From contig NVWX01000008.1 of NCBI GenBank assembly GCA_002746355.1, positions 44,295 through 53,496 on the forward strand: a stretch of 9,202 nt of DNA, given 5' to 3'. The DNA is from Dehalococcoidia bacterium (lineage in GTDB: Bacteria > Chloroflexota > Dehalococcoidia > Lucifugimonadales > UBA3495). How positions within the stretch are numbered: position 1 is the first letter of the stretch; every line of letters begins with the position of its first letter. Below the pieces are notes generated by a model, which saw only the letters and a program-made list of their open reading frames with translations, did not search any database and was not told the origin of the DNA. Made by a program: the position numbers and the translations under genes. Positions 1 to 6,217 of the stretch are shown piece by piece.

Positions 1-471
1 GCCCTGATCAGCAAGAACGTGGACGCCATCGTCGGGGCCTACTGGGTCCATGAGTCCATCTCGGCCACGAATCAGGGATTCGAACTGAACATCATGCGCA
101 TGGAAGAGAATGGCGTTCCGGACTTCTACGAGCTGGTCATCGTAGCCAGCGAAGACAAGATTGCCAACGAACCGGAGATCGTCCAGAAGTTTGTCCGCGC
201 CGTCACTCGGGGGTATCAGGACGCCATAGCTGATCCTCTGGACGCAGTGGCCCTGTTGAAAAGCGTTAAACCGGAAACTGACCTGGCTATAGAGAACCCC
301 GGTGTTAAGTTGCTGGCCCCGCTATGGGCAACGGACAACGGAGTGTTTGGCTGGCAGGAACAGTCCCGCTGGGAGGAATTCGCCGATTGGATGGTGGAAT
401 CCGGCCGGCTGTCTTCCGCTTCCAGCGCCGCAGCCGCCTACACCAACTCTTTTGTGGAGGGCGCCAGGTAA
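1..471 (+). CDS. Substrate-binding protein of an NMT1/ThiY-like ABC transporter, C-terminal part (5' end outside window)
   Basis: The frame is open from the first base, so the gene starts upstream; about 156 C-terminal residues are visible. An internal GTG at 19 is only a codon, not a start. The visible part resembles the second lobe of NMT1/THI5-like periplasmic binding proteins: an early VDAIVGAYW segment, then 'ENGVPDFYELVIVASED', then a helix with 'FVRAVTRGYQDAIADP', the usual closing region of this family. ThiY-type members bind thiamin pyrimidine precursors such as formylaminopyrimidine and hand them to a membrane permease and ATPase. Those partners would lie upstream and cannot be seen. 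tenA and thiD lie downstream on the same strand, which supports a thiamin-pyrimidine ligand over a sulfonate or other NMT1-family ligand. The ligand assignment is inference from context. The lipoprotein or signal peptide end is off the window. Confidence 0.8.
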   Translation, partial: ALISKNVDAIVGAYWVHESISATNQGFELNIMRMEENGVPDFYELVIVASEDKIANEPEIVQKFVRAVTRGYQDAIADPLDAVALLKSVKPETDLAIENPGVKLLAPLWATDNGVFGWQEQSRWEEFADWMVESGRLSSASSAAAAYTNSFVEGAR

Positions 472-509
472 CGAGCACGTCAGATAGATCTGGTGCGGTC
501 TAGGTCCGG

Positions 510-518
510 TGATATACT
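510..518 (+). promoter_or_regulatory. Candidate extended -10 promoter for the GYD-tenA-thiD unit
   Basis: TGATATACT at 510-518 fits an extended -10 element (TGn followed by TATACT, five of six matches to TATAAT). No convincing -35 hexamer lies 16-18 bases upstream, which is tolerated with extended -10 promoters. Transcription would start near 525, giving a leader of about 50 bases before the GYD gene. The leader shows no TPP-riboswitch core (no CTGAGA or ACCTGA-type blocks). A 7-base inverted repeat (TGCGGTC at 494-500, GACCGCA at 540-546) brackets the element and could be an operator. Confidence 0.45.
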
Positions 519-573
519 TTCACAGAACTCGGCAGCTTGGACCGCAGGCGCGTTTAATGGGGGTTAAATCTAG

Positions 574-933
574 ATGTCGCTCTATTTCCTATTGGGGTCT
601 TTGACCCATGACGGCCAGCGGATGCTTCACGGCAATCCGAACCTGATTACGGACCGCACCAGAGAACTCAGCATTTCAGGGGCGGAGATCTTGGGTCAGT
701 ACGCCGTTCTGGGCCGTTATGACTTCGTGATGATGGTCGAGGCCGACGACAATGACGCCGTGGCCAGATTGTCCCTCGAACTGGGCATGCTGACCGGACT
801 CCATCTAGAGACGCTGCCTGCCATCCCCATCGGTTTCATGGGTGACGGGCCGCCTCCGGACCCGGCAGACCGAGAGGAGCCAGTTAGACTCACCCCCGAC
901 TTTATACCGGAAAACCGGCCGGGTGACGAATAG
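574..933 (+). CDS. GYD-domain protein
   Basis: This 119-residue protein matches the GYD family (PF08734), small alpha/beta ferredoxin-like proteins of unknown biochemical role. The family signature is visible as LGRYD at residues 46-50, followed by 'FVMMVEADDNDAVARLSL' and the typical 'LHLETLPAIP' strand at about 77-85. The N-terminal 'YFLLGSLTHDGQRML' corresponds to the first strand and helix. Residues 90-119 are an acidic, proline-rich tail (GPPPDPADREE) that looks disordered and lies beyond the usual domain of about 90 residues. The ATG is preceded by GGGGG at 559-563, ten bases upstream, which supports this start. It sits between the thiamin-type binding protein and tenA, 50 bases before tenA, so it probably belongs to the salvage operon. 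What it would do there is unknown. Confidence 0.8.
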   Translation: MSLYFLLGSLTHDGQRMLHGNPNLITDRTRELSISGAEILGQYAVLGRYDFVMMVEADDNDAVARLSLELGMLTGLHLETLPAIPIGFMGDGPPPDPADREEPVRLTPDFIPENRPGDE

Positions 934-983
934 CCTCTACGCCTAACCTTTCCGGCGCCGCCGGTATTGAGGACGCAAGTGCT

Positions 984-1643
984 TTGGGTTTAAGCGACGA
1001 ACTACGGGCCGGTGTAGGATCCATCTGGGAGAGGGTGGTCACCCACCCATTTTTCACCGAGATGGCCGACGGTTCACTGGACCGCGTAAGGTTCGACAGA
1101 TACTTCGACCAGGACTACCTATTCCTAAAGGACTGGGCGATCTTGCTCAGCCTGGCCACCGCCAAAGCCCCAGATTTCGACGCCGCCCGTGAGCTTGTCG
1201 GGTTTCTGCACCTGGGATTGGGCGGTGAGGAGGGCCTGTTCCAGGAGGCGTTTCGGGAGCGGGGCATCTCTCGTGAAGCGGTTAAAGCGCTCGAGTACCT
1301 GCCCACCACCCAGAATTACAGCGGCTACCTGCGCACTCAAGCTTACGAGGGCACATTTATCGAAGTTGCCGCCGCGTTGCTGGCGATGGAATGGCCCTAC
1401 CTGGACTGGGCCCAGCGCGCCGAGCAAGCGGGCCGGAAACCGGGGGACCCTTACTACCAGACCTGGATCGATATCCACACCAGTCCCGGCATGTCCGGGT
1501 TCGTGACCTGGCTCCGCAGCGTGGTCGATGGGTCGGGGCCCACCCCGGAACAGCGCGATAAGCTGCAAGCCATATTCAGAGACGTCCTCCGTTACGAGTA
1601 CCTATTCTTCGAGATGGCCTACCAGGAGGAGACGTGGCCGTGA
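984..1643 (+). CDS. tenA: TenA family aminopyrimidine aminohydrolase, Cys-less
   Basis: TenA enzymes are cytoplasmic all-helical hydrolases that release HMP from aminomethyl-pyrimidine breakdown products of thiamin. The 219-residue product lines up with Bacillus subtilis TenA (from memory, no alignment run) with nearly identical numbering: 'HPFF' at 21-24, D44 in QDY, Y112, and E205 in [11 protein letters not shown]. Position 135, the catalytic Cys of TenA_C enzymes, is Met here, followed by E136 (ALLAMEWPY). The whole protein contains no cysteine. A His (H165) sits near the family's second active-site Tyr in the 'WI..Y' motif. This suggests the TenA_E subgroup, which uses an acidic residue and favours amino- or formylamino-HMP. 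The start is TTG with GAGGA at 969-973; it is chosen because it gives the family N-terminus. The 3' end overlaps thiD (TGATG), implying translational coupling. The C-terminus is shorter than in B. subtilis. Confidence 0.9.
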   Translation: MGLSDELRAGVGSIWERVVTHPFFTEMADGSLDRVRFDRYFDQDYLFLKDWAILLSLATAKAPDFDAARELVGFLHLGLGGEEGLFQEAFRERGISREAVKALEYLPTTQNYSGYLRTQAYEGTFIEVAAALLAMEWPYLDWAQRAEQAGRKPGDPYYQTWIDIHTSPGMSGFVTWLRSVVDGSGPTPEQRDKLQAIFRDVLRYEYLFFEMAYQEETWP

Positions 1644-2461
1644 TGAATGAGACGGGGAGACAAACACCCTCGGCAATGACCATCGCCGGGTCCGACTCGG
1701 GCGCCGGGGCGGGGGTCCAAGCCGACCTCAAGACCTTCGCCGCCTTGGGTGTCTACGGCACGTCAGTGCTCACCGCCATCACCGCCCAGAACACGGTGGC
1801 CGTGACCGCGGTGCATGAGATTCCCACCGATATAATCGAGGCCCAGATCGACGCTGTAGTGTCGGACATCGGTGCGGACGCCACTAAGACCGGCATGCTA
1901 TCCAGCCGCGTCATCATAGAATGCGTGACCGAATCATTGAAAAAATACGCCGACGTCCCTGGGCTGAGGCGTTTGGTCGTGGACCCGGTGATGGTCGCCA
2001 AGAGCGGCGACTCGCTCCTGAAGGAAGAGGCGGTTGGGGCCCTGCGTAACCTGTTGCTGCCAATGGCCGCGGTGGTTACTCCCAATATCCCAGAAGCCGA
2101 AACCCTGACCGGTCTGGCCATCTCCACCGATGAAGATGTCCGGAAGGCCGCCAAAGAGATCGTCGCCATGGGTGCGGCGTCTGTAGTGGTCAAAGGCGGG
2201 CACCGTGAGGGGCCGGCCACCGACGTCTACTACGACGGCCGTAACTTCACGGAGTTTACGGCTCCCCGGATAGAGACGGCCAACACCCACGGCACCGGCT
2301 GCACCTTCGCCTCGGCCGTGGCCGCCGGACTTGCTAAGGGTCTAGCTACAGAGGAAGCGGTGGGTCAAGCCAAAGAGTTCGTCACTGAGGCCATCCGCCG
2401 TTCATTTCCCATCGGACAGGGACACGGCCCTTTGAACCACTTCTACAAACTCTGGAAATAA
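1643..2461 (+). CDS. thiD: Hydroxymethylpyrimidine / phosphomethylpyrimidine kinase ThiD
   Basis: ThiD phosphorylates HMP to HMP-P and then HMP-PP, the pyrimidine substrate for thiamin phosphate synthase; it is a cytoplasmic ribokinase-fold enzyme. Counting from the ATG at 1643 (272 residues), the hallmarks are '[20 protein letters not shown]' at 13-32 (substrate and phosphate binding), [24 protein letters not shown], and the anion-hole motif HGTGCT with C220 as the usual active-site Cys. The length is normal for ThiD. The start is ambiguous: GTG at 1634 and 1640 are in frame, but AGGAGGA at 1624-1630 is too close to 1634. The ATG forms TGATG with the tenA stop and is preferred; GTG 1640 has the better spacing. 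TenA and ThiD are fused in some yeasts (THI20 type), and here they are overlapping genes, which supports joint HMP salvage. Confidence 0.95.
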   Translation: MNETGRQTPSAMTIAGSDSGAGAGVQADLKTFAALGVYGTSVLTAITAQNTVAVTAVHEIPTDIIEAQIDAVVSDIGADATKTGMLSSRVIIECVTESLKKYADVPGLRRLVVDPVMVAKSGDSLLKEEAVGALRNLLLPMAAVVTPNIPEAETLTGLAISTDEDVRKAAKEIVAMGAASVVVKGGHREGPATDVYYDGRNFTEFTAPRIETANTHGTGCTFASAVAAGLAKGLATEEAVGQAKEFVTEAIRRSFPIGQGHGPLNHFYKLWK

Positions 2462-2477
2462 CGGGAGGCCTAGGAAT

Positions 2478-2846
2478 ATGACCACGCAGCCAGGCACATT
2501 CCGTTGTCCCATCGAGATCGGGCCCAGGGACGGGTCCCGGTTCCAGCGGGTGATCGTCGTCGCCGGTTCGGAAAACATCTATTCGGTGCTGCCCTCCACT
2601 CTGCTGGAGATGATCGGAGTCAGCGCGGAATGGGAGTCCCGTTTCACCCTGCCCGGCGGCGGTTGGGAGATGCTGCCCATGGCCGAAGCCCGCATGCGTA
2701 TCGACGGCCAAGAGCGCACCACCATCTGCGTCTACGGCAAATCGGACGGCGAGCCCATATTGGGCCGCCACACCCTAGCCGCCTTCGGCCTGGCCGCCGA
2801 CCACGTCGAACAGAAGCTGGTCCAGGCGGATATGTTCTTGAGTTAG
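2478..2846 (+). CDS. Small retropepsin-like (clan AA) protein lacking the catalytic Asp motif
   Basis: The 122-residue protein has the layout of small bacterial retroviral-type aspartyl proteases. An N-terminal strand pair 'FRCPIEIGPRDGSRF' comes first, then a 'V....xYSVLPSTLLEMIGV' segment where active members carry DTGA, then a mid-domain 'PMAEARMRIDG', and a closing 'PILGRHTLAAFGLAADHVEQKL' that matches the usual 'LLG..TLE.LGL.VDP' end. At the active-site position the sequence reads A29-G30-S31-E32 instead of D-T-G-A, so the catalytic Asp is missing. The flanking residues stay in register, which argues against a frameshift. It is preceded by GGGAGG at 2463-2468 and lies 16 bases after thiD, so it is probably co-transcribed with the salvage genes. 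It is likely a non-proteolytic scaffold or binding protein. The family call rests on pattern recognition only; a role in thiamin metabolism is not supported by the sequence. Confidence 0.65.
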   Translation: MTTQPGTFRCPIEIGPRDGSRFQRVIVVAGSENIYSVLPSTLLEMIGVSAEWESRFTLPGGGWEMLPMAEARMRIDGQERTTICVYGKSDGEPILGRHTLAAFGLAADHVEQKLVQADMFLS

Positions 2847-2969
2847 GGTTTCCTAGAAAAGAAGACCTTTTCGAAGAAGAGCTGAACGCATGGTGGCCCG
2901 GTTCTCCGAGGGCGCCTAATGAACCAACCCATGATCTAGCAAATGAACTGGGCTCGCTTTCCTAAATGC

Positions 2970-3106
2970 GGAGTGCCCTAAACCCGTTCGTCCTGAGCCC
3001 GTCGAAGGGCGTGCATAAGCCATAGTCCTGGTGGAAATCCCCTCCTTTAGCCGTAGTTCGACATCCTTCCGGGGAAGGACACCACGAACGGGGAAATAAG
3101 CACTCC
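2970..3106. repeat. Composite inverted repeat of two REP-like hairpins (BIME-like)
   Basis: The intergenic region 2847-3182 contains no gene that I can support; this element fills its centre. The outer arms are GGAGTGC (2970-2976) with GCACTCC (3100-3106), and CCCGTTCGT (2983-2991) with ACGAACGGG (3084-3092). GTCGAA (3001-3006) pairs with TTCGAC (3057-3062). Each half also folds on its own. The left unit has CCC/GGG plus TTCG/CGAA arms (2983-3009). The right unit has GTTCG/CGAAC arms (3056-3089) around a perfect TCCTTCC/GGAAGGA stem (3064-3079). The left unit resembles the CCTGAGC..GTCGAAGG palindrome that recurs in many bacterial genomes. There is no transposase and no clear target-site duplication. 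It may also stabilise the 3' end of the upstream transcript. Confidence 0.65.
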
Positions 3107-3116
3107 CCCCAACCGC

Positions 3117-3146
3117 TTGTCAGCCACGAGTGCCCGCTCGTGTTAT
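3117..3146 (+). promoter_or_regulatory. Candidate sigma70-type promoter for the amidohydrolase-bicupin pair
   Basis: TTGTCA at 3117-3122 (five of six matches to the -35 consensus) is followed after 18 bases by TGTTAT at 3141-3146 (four of six matches to -10). Transcription would start near 3153, leaving a leader of about 30 bases with the ribosome binding site GAGGT at 3172-3176. It lies directly after the REP-like repeat and before a gene whose 23-base gap to the next gene implies a two-gene unit, so a promoter is expected here. Confidence 0.45.
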
Positions 3147-3182
3147 CATCGGGCCTCGAACCCGACGAACCGAGGTACCGAC

Positions 3183-4199
3183 ATGCCATTCGGAAGCAAT
3201 GATTGGCTGGCTTTAACTGAAGAACCCACCCTGGAACCTGAACTCCCCATCTGCGACCCGCACCACCATTTCTGGGACCACCGCCCCGGAAGCGTCCCCT
3301 ACCAGCGGTATCTCCTCCATGAGCTGAACGCCGACATCTACAGCGGCCACAATGTCCGCTCCACCGTCTTCCTGGAAGCCAGGTCCATGTACCGCTCCGG
3401 CGGCCCCGAAGAACTGCGTCCGGTGGGCGAAGTTGAATTCGTCCAAGGCCTGGCCGCGGCCAGCGCCAGCGGCGTCTATGGCCCAAGCCGGGCGGCGGCC
3501 GCTATCATGGGTCACGCCGACCTCAAACTTGGCGCCAATGTGGCGCCGGTCCTCGACGCGCTGCAAGCAGCGAGCCCCAACCGGTTCCGGGGCATCCGCC
3601 ACAACGTGACCTGGAACACCGACCCCTCCTGGGACAACCGGGAAACTGAAGGCATCCTGGCCAACACTGATTTCATAGCTGGGGCCAAGGTCCTGAGCCA
3701 GAAGGGACTCAGCTTGGATATCATGCAGTCCTTCCCACAGATGCCGGAGATCGCGGTCTTCGCCAAAGCCGTACCGGAACTGCCCATCATCGTGAACCAC
3801 ATCGGCGGCGTCAGCCGGGTTGGTATCTTCGCCGGCAAAGACGACGAGATCATACCTGTCTGGAAGGCTGGCATCACCGCGCTGGCCGCCTGCCCAAACG
3901 TCACCATGAAACTCGGCGGCATGGGCATGCCCCGGTTCGGCTACGATTGGCACGCCAGAGAAGTCCCCATCGGCTCGGAGGAACTGGCGGAGGCCATGCA
4001 CCCTTGGATGGAGCATTGTATTGAGCAGTTTGGGCCGGACCGGTGCATGTTCGAAAGCAACTTCCCGCCGGACAAAGTGTCCTTTTCCTACAACGTCATG
4101 TACAACGCGTTCAAGAGGCTGTCCAAAGAATATTCGGCATCCGACCGCGCGGCCCTGTTCCACGACACGGCGGTCAGGGTGTACGGAATAGAGGCTTAG
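3183..4199 (+). CDS. Amidohydrolase family 2 / COG3618-type TIM-barrel metal-dependent hydrolase (lactonase-like)
   Basis: The 338-residue product belongs to the amidohydrolase_2 group (PF04909), which includes fuconolactonase and pyrone- or muconolactone-type hydrolases. The N-terminal metal motif is DPHHHFWD at 25-32 (H27 and H29 as the HxH pair). It is followed by RGIRHN at 136-141, NHIGG at 205-209, NVTMKLGGMG at 239-248, and the closing 'CMFESNFPPDK' at 288-298. In the last motif Asn293 stands where many amidohydrolases carry the catalytic Asp; this SNFP form is familiar in one COG3618 subgroup. No signal peptide or membrane segment is visible. The ATG at 3183 is chosen over an upstream in-frame TTG because GAGGT lies seven bases before it and the extra residues are not family-like. 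The bicupin gene follows after 23 bases, suggesting a shared pathway. The exact substrate (lactone, amide or a ring-opened aromatic) cannot be told. Confidence 0.85.
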   Translation: MPFGSNDWLALTEEPTLEPELPICDPHHHFWDHRPGSVPYQRYLLHELNADIYSGHNVRSTVFLEARSMYRSGGPEELRPVGEVEFVQGLAAASASGVYGPSRAAAAIMGHADLKLGANVAPVLDALQAASPNRFRGIRHNVTWNTDPSWDNRETEGILANTDFIAGAKVLSQKGLSLDIMQSFPQMPEIAVFAKAVPELPIIVNHIGGVSRVGIFAGKDDEIIPVWKAGITALAACPNVTMKLGGMGMPRFGYDWHAREVPIGSEELAEAMHPWMEHCIEQFGPDRCMFESNFPPDKVSFSYNVMYNAFKRLSKEYSASDRAALFHDTAVRVYGIEA

Positions 4200-4222
4200 C
4201 TCAAACTTCGGAGGCTCCCATC

Positions 4223-4936
4223 ATGGACCCGGTTATCAGAAACGTACGCGACACCTTTGATGGAACGAGCGCGGCGCGGCTAATCAACCTGGACGACGGT
4301 CCGCCTACTTGCACCCTGACCTACTCGGAAATAGTTCCCGGCAAGACGAGCGCCCACCATATCCACGAATGGGAGCATGAGGTCTACATCATCGAGGGCA
4401 GCGGCACCCTGTTCTGCGATGGCAAAGAATATCCGGTCAAGGCCGGCGACGCCATTTTCATTCCGCCCAACGTGGACCATTACACGCTGAACGACGGTGG
4501 GCCAGGCAACATCCACCGCATCGAGATCAACCCGCTGATCGCCGCCCAAAGCGGGGGCGCGAGGAACGATGGCGGCGAAGGAACGGGACAGCCGCCGGTG
4601 ATCCGGAACCACGTTGACTTAGACCGTACCAAGGGTCACGTGCTGATCAGCAACGCCGACGGAGCTCCCAACTACGTGATGCTACACAACGACCCCATGA
4701 TGCCGGGCGCCGTCAGCCATCCAGACACCGGCGGCCACACCCACGAGTGGGAACACGTCGTCTATGTCTTGGAAGGCACGGCAACCCTGGTGTGCGGCGG
4801 TAAAGACTACACCGTATCCGCAGGGGACGCTATCTTAGTACCATCCAACGAACCCCACCAGTGGAAGAACGAATCGCAAGCGCCCGTGATACGCGTGACC
4901 TACAACCCGGTAGCCTCGGAGGCCGCGGAACACTGA
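4223..4936 (+). CDS. Tandem bicupin protein with two four-His metal sites
   Basis: The 237-residue protein holds two cupin barrels from an internal duplication. Domain 1 has HIHEWEHEVYIIEG (46-59) and PPNVDH (81-86); domain 2 has HTHEWEHVVYVLEG (172-185) and PSNEPH (207-212). In both, the position of the usual third ligand Glu is His, giving predicted metal ligands H46/H48/H52/H86 and H172/H174/H178/H212. This is the arrangement known from the manganese cupin TM1459 of Thermotoga. Both domains keep the GDAI..P motif before the last His. A Gly-rich linker (110-122) separates them. The ATG at 4223 has GGAGG at 4210-4214; the frame is open further upstream but there it only overlaps the amidohydrolase gene. 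Likely roles are an oxygenase or isomerase, or a small-molecule sensor, acting with the adjacent hydrolase. The substrate is unknown. Confidence 0.85.
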   Translation: MDPVIRNVRDTFDGTSAARLINLDDGPPTCTLTYSEIVPGKTSAHHIHEWEHEVYIIEGSGTLFCDGKEYPVKAGDAIFIPPNVDHYTLNDGGPGNIHRIEINPLIAAQSGGARNDGGEGTGQPPVIRNHVDLDRTKGHVLISNADGAPNYVMLHNDPMMPGAVSHPDTGGHTHEWEHVVYVLEGTATLVCGGKDYTVSAGDAILVPSNEPHQWKNESQAPVIRVTYNPVASEAAEH

Positions 4937-6154
4937 TCAGATGATCGCCCCTTGCTCCTTGAAGGCATTCACGTCGTCCCAGGTGTAGCCCAGTTCCAGA
5001 AGCGTTGTCTCAGTATCTTGGCCAAGCTCCGGGGCAGTGGAAGTTGGTATCCCCGGAGTTCGCCCGTACTTTATCGGCGCGGTGAGAATTTTGAATTCAC
5101 CTTCTTCAGCGTGCGTTAGCGTGGTTGTGTAGCCATTCGCATGCACCTGTGGGTCATCCACGACCTCGTCCAGCGTCTGGACCGGCGCCCAGATGCACTT
5201 TTGTTCGTCTAGTTTCGCCGCCCAGTGATTGAAGGTCTCCGAGGAAAGCTTTTTGTCTATGATCTCTACCAACTCGTGGCTGTTCTGCACACGGTTCGCG
5301 TGGCTGTCGAACTTTGGGTCGGCGGCGAACTCCTCCAACCCGAGGGCTTTGCAAAAACCGTCCCAGAATCTTTCCGACTCAATCATCACCAGTTGCAGCC
5401 ACCTGCCATCCTTCGTCTGGTAGAAGTTGAAAAGCGGGTTACCGACGTCTTTTCTCGACACTCGCTCTACCGGCTGCCCGGTCTTCAGTGCAGACATAAT
5501 GTCGGGACCGATAGCCCACATCCCAGTATGAAGCAATGAGCAGTCGATCCTCTGCCCTTCCCCAGAACGCTCACGCTCATATAAAGCGATACCGATGGCG
5601 GCGGTCAACGCCAATGAAGTTGTCTGGTCGCCCTGACCCGGCCGCTGCTGGGTTGGCGGGCCTCCGGACTCTCCCAGCGAACCCATGATGCCGGACCGCG
5701 CCCAAAACGCCGCGTAATCGAATCCCGACCGGTCACGCTCGGGGCCTTCCGTGCCATAGCCTGTGAGGGCGAGGTAGATCGTACGTGAATTCAACGCCGA
5801 TATATCCTCGTAACGCAATCTATAGCGCTCTTGCCTATGCGGTGTCAGATTAGTCACAATCACATCTGACTGGGCAGCTAATTTTTGAACGACCTCCTGG
5901 CCCTGCGGGCTTTCAAGGTTCACCGCGACGCTCTGTTTTCCACGATTCAGCAGCTCGAATATCGTGTTGATGCCGCCGGAATACTGGACGACTCCGCGTG
6001 AGGATACGTCTATGCTCCGAACCGGATCACCTGTCTCAGGGTGTTCGATCTTGACGACCTCAGCCCCCATGTCCGCCATAATCGCGCAAGCAGCCGGAGC
6101 GGCAACCCAGTTTGCGATCTCCAAAACCTTCAACCCCTCTAGCGGCCCAGGCAT
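4937..6154 (-). CDS. CaiB/BaiF family (class III) CoA-transferase
   Basis: Class III CoA-transferases move CoA between acyl-CoA thioesters and free carboxylates in the cytoplasm. The 405-residue length is standard. The N-terminus 'PLEGLKVLEIANWVAAPAAC' and 'MADMGAEVVKIEHPETGDP.R' (27-46) is the family's CoA-binding start. 'LLNRGKQSVAVNL' (68-80) and 'SDVIVTNLTP' follow. 'PGQGDQTTSLAL' places the predicted catalytic Asp at D176, and 'YERERSGEGQRIDCSLL' follows. The C-terminal 'APVQTLDEVVDDPQVHANGY' is also typical. The CAT at 6152-6154 gives an ATG start, with AAGGAG complementary to 6161-6166. The gene lies 63 bases after the luciferase-like monooxygenase on the same strand, suggesting one transcript. 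Its stop touches the stop of the convergent bicupin. The acyl donor and acceptor are unknown; a role in activating a carboxylate before degradation is inference. Confidence 0.93.
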   Translation of the reverse strand: MPGPLEGLKVLEIANWVAAPAACAIMADMGAEVVKIEHPETGDPVRSIDVSSRGVVQYSGGINTIFELLNRGKQSVAVNLESPQGQEVVQKLAAQSDVIVTNLTPHRQERYRLRYEDISALNSRTIYLALTGYGTEGPERDRSGFDYAAFWARSGIMGSLGESGGPPTQQRPGQGDQTTSLALTAAIGIALYERERSGEGQRIDCSLLHTGMWAIGPDIMSALKTGQPVERVSRKDVGNPLFNFYQTKDGRWLQLVMIESERFWDGFCKALGLEEFAADPKFDSHANRVQNSHELVEIIDKKLSSETFNHWAAKLDEQKCIWAPVQTLDEVVDDPQVHANGYTTTLTHAEEGEFKILTAPIKYGRTPGIPTSTAPELGQDTETTLLELGYTWDDVNAFKEQGAII

Positions 6155-6217
6155 ATGAGACTCCTTCCCAGAATGTCTTTGGTCAAACTGATTCCATTTA
6201 GCGTCGCGCTAGGCTCG

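Noticed and set aside
519..573. TPP riboswitch before the salvage operon
   Set aside because: The leader is about 50 bases and lacks the conserved THI-box blocks. A riboswitch, if present, would be upstream of the transporter genes, outside the window.
2847..2969. Possible terminator or small gene after the retropepsin-like gene, including a GAAAAG/CTTTTC hairpin at 2856-2872
   Set aside because: The stem is six mostly A-T pairs with no T-tract, too weak for an intrinsic terminator. The open frame reaching 2965 is an out-of-frame shadow of the upstream gene with no ribosome binding site of its own.
3213..4163. Long open frame on the - strand opposite the amidohydrolase
   Set aside because: It is a shadow of the + strand gene in GC-rich sequence, with no recognisable motifs and no start signal, while the + strand reading has clear family motifs.
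3183..4199. The amidohydrolase as the formylaminopyrimidine deformylase (YlmB type) that would complete the salvage pathway
   Set aside because: Its motifs are those of the COG3618 lactonase-like group, not the peptidase-M20-like YlmB family, and it sits in a separate unit behind its own promoter.
4043..4222. Upstream extension of the bicupin by 60 residues
   Set aside because: It is an out-of-frame reading of the amidohydrolase 3' end. The GGAGG-preceded ATG at 4223 gives a clean cupin start.
6199..6211. TAGCG-TCG-CGCTA palindrome just after the monooxygenase stop
   Set aside because: A 5-base stem with no T-tract in a 63-base intra-operon gap; too small to call as a terminator or processing site.
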